Of a stretch of DNA of 64,000 nt, positions 12,061 through 22,100 are shown in pieces. Position numbers and translations under genes: made by a program. The stretch's first letter is position 1, and the number at the start of each line of letters is the position of its first letter. The DNA is from Sepioteuthis lessoniana. Taxonomy: Eukaryota > Mollusca > Cephalopoda > Myopsida > Loliginidae. The notes under the pieces are model-generated. The model ran no database searches and was not told the origin of the DNA. It saw only the letters and a list, made by a program, of their open reading frames with translations. Location of the stretch: positions 830,673 to 894,672 of the forward strand of contig CAUZXS010005791.1 of NCBI GenBank assembly GCA_963585895.1, written 5' to 3'.

Positions 12061-12584
12061 GTGACAGGTCTCACTGATGTCACAAACTTTTTTTCGAATG
12101 ATGACATTGAATAGTTCTGGTCAAGCCTAGGTTATTCACTGGTTTATGTTTAATTCATGACAGAGAACATTGGGGGGAAAAAAACCCTTGCATCACCCTT
12201 ATCAGCCCTCTTACATACCTCTTATTTTCATGCACAACTTGTTTTTTCCTAACTACTTGTGAATCCCATGGAACTCTACATTTGGTTCTATGCTACTGCT
12301 TCTATGTAGGTAATGAGGAAGTTTACATATTCGTCATTCACAGTGTGTTTCAGATATCTCCTGAAGAGTATTGAATTTGCTTCTTACAGTTATATATTTA
12401 TTGCTAATATTTCTATTGGTGAGTGAGGACTAGTTGTAATTAGTATTTTTTACTATTTCTATTTTATTTCTGTGACAATACTGTGATCGGAAGGTACTCC
12501 TTCAAAAGAGGAGTATACCTCACAGTTCACATTCTTAAATATTGATAATTTTATCTTTCTCTTTCAATAACAAGCTGATAATCA
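12061..12584. other. Probable upstream part of the dead Tc1-like element; not resolved
   Basis: No open frame and no match seen to the helix-turn-helix part of Tc1 transposases. It lies where that part should be, so decay is the simplest explanation. Confidence 0.35.
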
Positions 12585-12860
12585 TATATATTTACCCAAC
12601 CCCTCCATCACAGGCAAAATATGATGACACAAGATCATTCTTTAAGTGTAGTAAAGCTAGTTTGAATTCAACTTTTTCCTTCTGCTAAAGAACCCAGACT
12701 GATCAATTATTTACTCATGGCTAATAGAGGCCATGGATATATTTATGCCTTAGGGTATTAACCTGAAATAAAACACAAACAGCTTCATCTAGGATTTGGT
12801 CGCCAAGTCCACTTCCTATAACGATAACTTTTATGCTAAGCACATCTTCTTCTAAGCTTA
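12585..12860 (-). mobile_element. SINE family A, minus strand
   Basis: Reverse copy: ACCCAACCCCTCCATCACAG, TGACACAAGATCA, CTAGTTTGAATTCAA, then the head end CCAAGTCCACTTCCTATAA and GATAACTTTTATGCTAAGCA. Confidence 0.78.
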
Positions 12861-13970
12861 TAATTTGACATAAAGAAAGGGAAATTTATATATTTACTAA
12901 TTTAATTATTAACTAATATTACATATATGTTTGATGAGCAAACAATAAGAATTAGATTTATAGTTTACGCAAACTGAACTACAAATGTTAAATCTAAGTT
13001 AAAAGAGACTTACCAGCATTTTTTATCATTGACTATAAAAACAAAATTTATATTTTCTATAATTCTAACTCATGACAATTTAGTTAGTTTTTTTTTTTCT
13101 CCAACAGTTGAATTCATTCTATTTGATATTTATGTTCTTCCTATAACATGACAACTGATGAATTCTCTGGTCTCCTTCAGTTGTACTCTTCAGAGAGAAA
13201 GTGTAGTTTTTGGGTTTTTTTTTATAATGTAAAGCATAAAATAGTAGCAAATAGAAGATGTAAATATTAACAGTGTAATATTTAATGAATCTGGGCTGAA
13301 AGACTTTGTATGAAGTTATACAACTGCTATCAGTATGGAAAAAGAAAATGAAGACTCTGAATTGACATTTCTAAACATAAAAAATTACATATCAAGTGAA
13401 ATTTTTATTGCCAACATGAGGACTAGTTTTGGAGATAAATTCTGTAAACTGACTCAAAGATAGTTACCATAACAGGATAAAATAAGTGGTATTTAAAAGC
13501 CCCTCTTGTTGATATAATGAGATATCCCATTATTACTTATATTTTAAAGAGAGATTTCCTGTCTTTAGGAACACAGAATTCCTTCCATAAAACCATAAAG
13601 TACACTGCTCCTACCCTTATATAAACACAGCAGCCACTGACTGAAAGCAGCCAGTACTGAGCATACTTGCTCAGTGGCAAGGGATCTTCGCTTCTCACAG
13701 TAGCTAGCAATCAATGTGGGATTCAACCAATCACAGCCGCAGACTCAGCACAGCTGATGCCAGTTTCCAAACAATTACTGAAACTCTCACAAACAGCTCT
13801 TTTCAGAGCTAATTTACAAAAGTCAAAACCAGCTCTTTTAAGAATTATTTCAGAAAGTCTTCTGAAGATCATTTTAAAGCATTTTCAACACCCTACTCAT
13901 ATACTATAATGATAAATTATAATCAGCAAATAGTTTAGAATTACAACCACAGCAGTAGGAATGAGGCTAT
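12861..13970. other. Mostly featureless AT-rich DNA
   Basis: No gene supported. The 80-codon open frame at 13667-13909 lacks splice context or family resemblance. Part (about 13130-13290) weakly resembles 15480-15610, perhaps two old copies of an unnamed repeat. Confidence 0.4.
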
Positions 13971-14154
13971 TATAGAAATAACACAGACTATTTCTCTATG
14001 TACAAGATTACAATCCCTTGGCATAGGAATATATACACACAGTCTGCTGATTTAGAATGAATATGCCTTAATTAAAGCACACATGCCTTATGTTGTCCTT
14101 AAACCTATTAAGTCTAATAATGAATACTAACACTCACCACAATAATATATTACA
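13971..14154 (+). repeat. 5' LTR of the 13971-15349 element
   Basis: About 184 bp; shares ATGCCTTATGTTGTCCTTAA and AATGAATACTAACACTCAC with the right LTR. Confidence 0.83.
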
Positions 14155-14507
14155 TGGTGGCAGCCAGGATGATAAAAAAAAGATATTTAAAGGTTTAAAA
14201 AATGAAAACAACATTTAAAGGCTAAAAAAAAAAACAGCAAAAACAAAAAAAAAACGAAAATCCGTGTATAAAGAAACAAACCAAAGAAACTTCTGGACAA
14301 AAAGCCCAACAAACCAACTTGGGGTGGGGAAGCAACAAAATGTTGTCTTTTTACAGAATTTCAAGAAAAAACCTGTCAGGTAAATAATTCAAACTCTTTT
14401 TTAATTATTGCCATGTGTGTCATTTTTGTACACGATACCGCCATCTTGAATTTGCATATTTTTTGTAAACACGTTCAACGTAGAACATTTATAATGGCTA
14501 ATAATAA

Positions 14508-14690
14508 GAGAGGTGCCCGTGGTGTAATGGTTATCGTCGCAGGAATTGGACACGGCGACACGAGTTCAAATCCTGGACTGATTGCATTTCACATAGCACT
14601 AATACCCTTGGGAACTCCACTTCTGTCGCACCACGTGGATAGAAAGTTCTTCTACAAAAAATGGACGCAGAAAATAAGTATTTCTTTAGC
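14508..14690 (+). mobile_element. tRNA-like SINE head inside the LTR element
   Basis: An A-box-like TGGTGTAATGG (14520-14530) and a B-box-like GAGTTCAAATCC (14562-14573) are spaced as in a tRNA gene, but flanking bases do not form a plausible acceptor stem. It is better read as a tRNA-derived SINE nested in the LTR element than as a tRNA gene. The 117-codon open frame over it is probably chance. Confidence 0.5.
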
Positions 14691-15184
14691 CCAGTATAGG
14701 CTAGCGAAAAGTATTACTTCCATTTTTATAGAATTATTTCTGGCAGAAGTGTTTTGCATATGTTGATAAATATTAATTTATCCCTTTCTTAGCTGTAACT
14801 GCCGGTTAAAATCAAAAAAGGGCTTCATCATTTCCGGCCGCGCCCGGATGTTATTTCTCTAGGGCGAAATGTAATCCGATCTGTTGACCTTCGTAGGCCG
14901 GTCGCGGTACATCCTTCAACTCCCAGATGGATCATCAAAAAGACAAAACAGAGTCCAAATAAGAGCAGCAGAAACATCCAGCCATAAACAGGTTCATTGT
15001 AATGACCACATCACTTCACTGCAAAAAGGACTCACAAATACAAACAACATTTCATACCAGAGAAGTATAAAACAGCCAACATGCAACACAACAAGAAATG
15101 ACCATGAAATACACAGGCCAAAAAGATATAAAACAAATAAACAAGGAATATAGCAACATCCTTCTTTTTCATTGGTAAGGGAGA

Positions 15185-15349
15185 TGTAGTAATCACACAG
15201 ACTATTTCTCAACACACAAGATTACAACCCCTCGGCGTAGGAATACATACACATACTCTACTGATTTATAATAAAATATGCCTTATGTTGTCCTTAAACC
15301 TACTAAGCCTAATAATGAATACTAACACTCACAACAACAATATATTACA
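15185..15349 (+). repeat. 3' LTR of the 13971-15349 element
   Basis: About 165 bp, TGTAG...TTACA, preceded by a purine run and followed by the GCTAT target duplication. Confidence 0.85.
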
Positions 15350-15354
15350 GCTAT

Positions 15355-15858
15355 AAGGACAAAATATTTTGTTTATTATCTATAATTTTTTAAAATGTCA
15401 TAATTTAATGATTATTTTTGGTCTCTACAGTTTTTTGCTTTCACAATCTTTCAGCTAATCTGTTCTCTGATTCTATTCAGATGTACTTTTCATTTAGAAA
15501 GAGATGGTTCCATTTTCCTTTTGTGTAAAACAAGAAATGATAGCAAACATAAAATTTGAAATGTTAACAACAACACTTGTAATCTGAATTATTTTATTTT
15601 CAGTAAGTTGTTTTATAATTCTTTTTAAGAGATTCCATCTTATGTTGTTTCAAAGATGAGTAATAGAAATGATCTGTCAGGGGAAATAAAAGGATATATC
15701 TCAGAGACATCAACTATGTAGCTATACTATAACATTCATAAAAGAAATGACTGAAATAATCAGACTTGTGTATATCAGTGTGGTTTTCTATAGTAAGAAA
15801 GAAGAATTAGATTAAAAAAATAAAGCTGTGTTTACTGCATAGACAACATTACATATAA
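15355..15858. other. No recognisable gene
   Basis: AT-rich; weak similarity of about 15480-15610 to 13130-13290 only. Confidence 0.4.
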
Positions 15859-15859
15859 T

Positions 15860-16045
15860 ACAATTCATAGGCTGACCTCTTATCTACTGTTGATGACTTT
15901 TTTATGAATGGGATAGAAGCACAGTAATACCGATCGAAGAAGTGTATAGACTGCAGGGGACTATGTTGAAAAATAAACCTCATTTGGTCACATTCCATGT
16001 GAGTATATTGGTCAGGCTATGAACTTTTCAGCCAGCCCTCACATA
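15860..16045. mobile_element. Mariner-type MITE, diverged copy
   Basis: Right end AGGCTATGAACTTTTCAGCC followed by CCTCACATA; internal CATTTGGTCACATTCCATGT and GAAGAAGTGTATAGACTGCA match the 9055-9253 copy. The left inverted repeat is eroded to CATAGGCTGACC. Confidence 0.7.
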
Positions 16046-16470
16046 TAAAAGAGTGCTGAAAAATATAATAACTCACATAGTACATCTGAAGAAGGTCAAA
16101 GAACATATCAGCCAAATTGTTGTGAGTTTGATTGAGAAACACTGATAAAATTTTTCAAGTCTTAGTCAAAGACCAAATCTGAAGAAGAAATGAATATTTT
16201 TGATATGGCAGATTATATCTGGAAGAAGAATAGAGTTGATTACTTTTTCTTCAAGGAAGTCAGGATAATGAATACACAGTGATTATAGAGAGTAAAAAAA
16301 TGAAAGAAAAAAATCAACTTATCTATCAGATGCATAAATCAGACTGCTTTAACATGAAAGAAATTACAAATTGAGAAAGCCAAAAAATACCAAAATGTTA
16401 TACTATTCATTATTATATGAATTTCTATGAACCTAGATATTTTGTGTTTATAATATATCTTAATTACTTC
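16046..16470. other. No clear feature
   Basis: AT-rich sequence leading into the satellite array. Confidence 0.4.
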
Positions 16471-17770
16471 TGGTCTTATCTTATATATAAAAATCATACC
16501 AAATATCCTTGATTTTTTTAATATTTCCATCTTTATTGCCATCATCCTCAAACATTATCTCCATAGAGAAAAGATGAAAGCAAATGTGAAAAAAACATCC
16601 TTGTAGCTAATGAATATTTGATTAACAATCAAGTCTCCTTGATTTTCTTAATATTTCCATCTTTATGGCCATCATCCTCACATCATTATCTCCATAGAGA
16701 AAGGATGATAACAAATGGGAAAAAACGTCCTTATAGCAAATGAATATTTGATTAACAATCAAGTCTCCTTGATTTTCTTAATATTTCCATCTTTATTGCC
16801 ATCATCCTCACAACATTATCTCCATAGTTAAAGGATGAAAGCAAATGTGAAAAAAACATCCTTGTAGCTAATGAATATTTGATTAAGAATCAAGTCTCCT
16901 TGATTTTCTTAATATTTCCATCTTTATTGCCATCATCCTCACAACACTATCTCCATAGAGAAAGGATGAAAGCAAATGTGAAAAAACATCCTTGTAGCTA
17001 ACGAATATTTGATTAACAATCAAGTCTCCTTGATTTTCTTAATATTTCCATCTTTATAGCCATCATCCTCAGAACATTATCTCCATAGAGAAAGGATGAA
17101 AGCAAATGTAAAACAACATTGTTGGAGCTAACGAATATTTGATTAACAATCAAGTCTCCTTGATTTTCTTAATATTTCCATCTTTATTGTCATCATCCTC
17201 ACAACATTATCTCCATATAGAAAGGATGAAAGCAAATGTGAAAAAACATCCTTGTAGCTAATGAATATTTGATTAACAATCATGTCTCCTTGATTTTCTT
17301 AATATTTCCATCTTTATTGCCATCATCCTCACACCATTATCTCCATAGAGAAAGGATGAAAGCAACTGTTAAAAAAAATCCTTGTAGCTAATGAATATTT
17401 GATTAACAATCAGGTCTCCTTGATTTTCTTAATATTTCCATCTTTATTGCCATCTTCCCCATAACATTATTATCCATATAGAAAGGATAAAAGCAACTGT
17501 GAAAAAACATCCTTGTAACTAATGAATATTTGATTAACAATCAATTCTCCTTGATTTTCTTAATATTTCCATCTTTATTGCCATCATCCTCACAACATTA
17601 TCTCCATAGAGAAAGGATGAAAGCAACTGTTAAAAAAATCCTTGTAGCTAATGAATATTTGATTAACAATCAAGTCTCCTTGATTTTCTTAATATTTCCA
17701 TCTTTATTGCCATCATCCTCACGTTATCTCACTATGGAAAGGATAAAAGCTATCATGAAATTTTTTTCAT
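16470..17770. repeat. Satellite array, about 130-bp unit, about 9.5 copies
   Basis: The landmark TCCTTGATTTTCTTAATATT recurs near 16507, 16637, 16767, 16898, 17028, 17158, 17288, 17418, 17549 and 17678, a steady 129-131 bp. Units differ by a few percent. Each holds CTCCATAGAGAAAGGATGAA, AACATCCTTGTAGCTAATGA and two overlapping hairpins: TTGATT-AAC-AATCAA and AATCAAG-TCTC-CTTGATT. The first and last units are the most diverged. The open frame at 17530-17775 simply spans two units. Confidence 0.96.
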
Positions 17771-17885
17771 GCTAATCACTCTTTATTTCCTTAATATATC
17801 CTTTTCAGCTTTCTGAGTGTAACAAAAATGTACCTCACTTTTTTAATTCAACTAAAATGTATAATTTGTTTGGATTTTTTTCCAC

Positions 17886-19169
17886 AAAAACTACCGAGGC
17901 ATAACACTTACATCCATAGCTGCTAAAATCTACAATGCCCTACTACGAAACCGAATAGAACCCAAAATCGACAACATACTTAGAAAAAACCAAAATGGCT
18001 TCCGAAGAAATAGATCCACGACCTCACAAATATTAACCATCCGCAGAATCCTTGAAGGTGTACGGGCAAAGAACCTACAAGCGACATTAATATTTGTCGA
18101 CTTTACCAAGGCTTTTGACTCCATTCACTGAGGAAAGATGGAACAAATCCTACTAGCGTACGGCATACCTAAAGAAACCGTAGCGGAAATAACGATTCTC
18201 TATAGAAACACTAAAGTAAAAGTACGATCACCGGATGGAGACACAGAATACTTTGACATTGTAGCAGGAGTACTACAAGGGGACACGCTGGCCCCGTACC
18301 TCTTTATCATTTGTCTAGACTACGTACTTAGAACATCGATTGACAAAATCAAAGAGAATGGCTTCGAACTGACGAAGAAAAGAAGCAGAAGATACCCCGC
18401 AACAACAATTACCGACACCGACTACGCCGATGACATAGCGATACTGGCAAATACACCTGACCAAGCCGAAACTCTTCTGCATAGTTTGGAACGAGCAGCA
18501 GCAAGCATAGGCCTCTATGTTAATTCACACAAAACGGAATATATGTGCTATAACCAAATGGGGGACATCTCCACTCTAGAAGGAACCCCACTTAAACTAG
18601 TAGACAAATTCATGTACCTTGGAAGCAGCGTCGAATCAACCGAAAAGGACATCGAAACGAGGCTAACGAAAGCATGGACAGCCATCAATAGGCTGTCGAT
18701 TAAATGGAGGTCAGACCTAACCGATAAAATGAAACGCAGTTTCTTCCAGGCAGCGGTCACATCGATACTGCTGTATGGATGCACTACATGGACGCTAACA
18801 AAACGGCTGGAGAAGAAACTAGATGGCAATTACACAAGAATGCTGCGTGCAATCCTGAACAAGTCCTGGCAGCAACACCCCACAAGACACCAACTGTACG
18901 GCCACCTGCCCCTTATCACGAAAACTATTCAAGTTAGACGAACCAGACATGCAGGACACTGCTGGAGAAGCAGAGATGAACTCATAAGAGATGTACTCTT
19001 ATGGATCCCCACACATGGCCACGCAAAAGCAGGGCGACCAGCTCGAACGTACATTCAGCAGCTATGTGAGGATACAGGATGTTGTCCTGAGGACCTACCT
19101 AGGGCGATGAACGATAGGGAGGAGTGGCGAGAGAGGGTCAGGGATATCCGTGCTACCAGCACGATATGA
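17886..19169 (+). pseudogene. LINE reverse transcriptase, 3' portion, one in-frame stop
   Basis: The frame is open from about 17893 except for one TGA at 18129-18131, within KAFDSIH-stop-GKMEQIL; sister copies read R or another sense codon there. After it, 343 codons run open from 18138. Motifs: FVDFTKAFDSIH (RT motif A), AGVLQGDTLAPYLF (motif B region), DTDYADDIAIL at about codon 95 (catalytic YADD), KTEYMCYN, and a C-terminal region with RRTRHAGHCWR and AGRPARTYIQQL, as in RTE/Jockey-type tails. The endonuclease and the start of RT are missing. This is the best-kept LINE copy in the window. It would act in target-primed reverse transcription, but not from this truncated copy. Confidence 0.87.
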
Positions 19170-19184
19170 TGATGATGATGATGA
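17886..19184 (+). mobile_element. RTE-like non-LTR retrotransposon, 5'-truncated
   Basis: The 3' part of a LINE. Coding starts inside the reverse transcriptase (YRGITLTSIAAKIYNALL at about 17893) and ends with the stop after RATSTI, followed at once by a short (ATG)n tail at 19166-19184. A trinucleotide 3' tail is usual for RTE-type LINEs. The clade assignment is inferred from motifs and tail. Other, more decayed pieces of the family are at 30369-30690, 48450-48850, 51976-52378, 55555-56130 and 56872-57960. The satellite array ends about 110 bp upstream. Confidence 0.85.
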
Positions 19185-22100
19185 ATGGCTTTAAAATATT
19201 TGAAAGGATAAATTTTTATGAAGTGTTGCGATAGCCAAAGAGGCTACCCCTCAAACATCGTACATGAAGGCACCAACAGCTAAGCTTCCCCAACTCAACC
19301 TGGAGATGACTCCCCAACAGTTCAGAAAGTTCCAAATTGATTGGGAGGTCTTTGTTAAGATAACAAAGACACCAGAATCACAGACTAACATCCACCTCTA
19401 TAATTGTGCCAACGAGGAAACGCAAAACGCCATCATCAGCACTCACCCTGATTTTTTTAGCACCGACCCCAGCAAACTGCTCGGGATGCTAAAAACACTG
19501 GTGACACGAAGGTCAAACCCAATCGTTCACCGCCTCACTTTTGCTTCCATGTCACAGGGTGAAGATGAACCCATACAGAGCTACCTCGTCCGCCTCAGAG
19601 CAAAGGCCTTAGACTGCAGTTACATGTGCCCCACATGTGAACATGACCTCTCTGACATATACATCAAGGATCAGTTTATCAAAGGTGTAGCAAGTGATGC
19701 ACTTCAAACTGACCTACTGGCCAAAGCTGGACTACTTAAAACCCTAGAGCAGAATATCAGTCATGCTGAGGCTTTCGAATCAGCAGTAAGGGACCAAATG
19801 ACCATGTCAAACACCCCTGACATAGCTCGAATGTCAACGTACCGCCGACAAAAGAGCAATGCCCAACAAAAAATCAAGAGGAATTCATGCACTGGGTCAC
19901 AACCCAACCATCCCAATAACCAAGCCGAGCCAAATAAACTGGCCTGCATAGGCTGTGGTAGCCAGCAACATGGCGTCCTGGGAATGAATTCCAGGCAATT
20001 AAAATGCCCAGCATGGGGTCAAACATGCAACTATTGTAGAAAGGCCAACCACTTCTCAGATGTGTGTCGAGCTAAAAAACTATGGCGAGCAAATACAAAA
20101 AACTCTGAAACCAACGAAGCTAGCATGGACACACTCATTGCACACATCACATTTAACCAAGCAACGGGTACATACACACACGAAGGGACAGGCCAAGTTA
20201 TAGAGATAGAGGCACTCGTAGCCCCCTTCTCACCAACACCAGACCCCAGACAAAATAAGGGTACCCCAAAGAATCAAAGCATCAAAGCTATGATCTTCCC
20301 TGACAGTGGTGCCACCATATGCCTCGGTGGACCCAAACACCTGAAAAAAATGGGACTCTCCCTGAACAACCTCATTCCATCACGAAAGATTGTCCGAGCT
20401 GCAGGAGGCTTCACATTGACATGCCAAGGTTGGCTACCTGTCGAATTCACAATCCAAGGACGGAAAACCAAGCAGGCCCTGTATATATGCAATAGAATTC
20501 AGCGTCTGTACTTTAGCAAAGCAGCTTGTATTGACGTAGGAATATTGCCTGCGAATTTTCCAAACCCCATCATGAAACCACCCACCCATACAAACATTGC
20601 AGGTATAGATGACACCACTGAACCTGATACAAGCAGGAACCAACTACCAGAACGCCCCCACAAAATCCCATTCCCTCCAACAGAACACAATGTCGATAGG
20701 CTCAAAAACTGGCTCCTAAAAAAATTTTCCAACACGACATTCAAGAACAATGGAGCATTTCCACCAATGTCTGGACCACCCGCCCACATACACCTGAAAG
20801 AAGGAGCAACCCCTAAAGCCAGACATAACCCAATCCCCGTACCCTTCCACCTCAAGGAACCTGTAAAGCAAGCTCTTTGGGAAGACGTACGAAGGGGAAT
20901 CATAAGCCCTGTGCCTGTTGGCATGCCTACCGATTGGTGCAGCACGATGGTGATAACCACAAAAAAAACCGGCAAACCTCGAAGGACCATTGACTATCAA
21001 CACCTCAATTCTCAATGCAAACGAGAAACACACCACACAGAGTCACCGTTCCAACTGGCACTACAAGTGCCACCCAAACAAAAAAAAACAGTTCTAGACG
21101 CAGTTGACGGATATCATTCTGTCCCCCTAGACAAAGAATCACAGCCACTGACAACATTTATCACTGAATGGGGTACATTCATGTACCTCAGGATGCCACA
21201 GGGCTACCTTGCATCCGGAGATGCCTACACTCGGAGGTATGATGAAATAATAAAGGATATCCCCCGCAAGGTCAAAATAGTGGACGACACCCTACTCTAC
21301 GATGCCAGCATCGAAGAATCCTTCTATCACAGCTTTGACTTCTTACTACACTGTGCCAAAAATGGAATCGTGCTCAACAAAGACAAATTCCAGTTCTGCC
21401 AGGACACAGTACAGTTCGGAGGACTCCAGATAACACCCTCTGGAGTAACCCCTTCTAAACCCATGCTGGAAGCAATACTAAACTTCCCTATCCCAAAAAC
21501 ACTAACTGACGCAAGATCATGGTTCGGACTGGTCAATCAGGTTGCCTGGGCGTACTCACTCGGCCCAGTCATGCTCCCCTTCCGTGATCTTGTTAAACGG
21601 GATTCACACTTTACTTGGGACCAGGGCCTTGAGGCCGCATTCCAACATTCCGAACAGGTCATAGTTGACCTAGTCCGGAATGGCATTGCCACGTTTGAAA
21701 AGGATCGCATCACCTGCCTCGCTCCTGATTGGAGCAAAGAAGGAATGGGCTTCCTTCTGTTACAAAAGCATTGTTCTTGCACTACTGACAGAGCTCCCGT
21801 CTGTTGCCCTGATGGATGGCACCTGATATTTGCTGGCAGCAGGTTCTGTATCGAAGCTGAAAGAAGATATGCACCAATCGAAGGTGAAGCAGCGGCAATT
21901 GCATGGGCTTTAGAGAAATGCCGTATATTCGTCATGGGCTGCCCCAACCTCATAGTGGTCACAGACCACGAACCCCTAAAAGGACTATTTGGGGACAGGG
22001 ACCTGAGCAAAATTCAAAATCCCAGATTGTTCAGGCTAAAAGAAAAAACACTAAGGTACAGATTCACGATCCAGCACTGTCCTGGAAAATGGCACAGAGC

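Larger units (their letters stand above)
13971..15349 (+). mobile_element. Short LTR retrotransposon (Ty3/Gypsy-like) with 5-bp target duplications
   Basis: Two direct repeats, 13971-14154 and 15185-15349, bracket about 1 kb. GCTAT stands immediately before the first (13966-13970) and after the second (15350-15354), a 5-bp target duplication. The right LTR begins TGTAG and both end TATATTACA. TGGTGGCAGCCAGG follows the first LTR where a primer-binding site belongs, and a purine run (GGTAAGGGAGA) precedes the second. The interior ends in a short Gypsy-type integrase tail (YILQLPDGSSKRQNR, near 14910). It is far too short for gag-pol, so it is broken and non-autonomous. LTRs differ moderately, so it is not recent. 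Confidence 0.85.

Noticed and set aside
13667-13909. 80-codon frame as a small host gene
   Set aside because: No splice or promoter context and no recognisable domain; adjacent to an LTR element and AT-rich DNA.
14508-14590. tRNA gene
   Set aside because: A and B boxes are present, but no acceptor stem or plausible anticodon arm can be drawn; more likely a SINE head.
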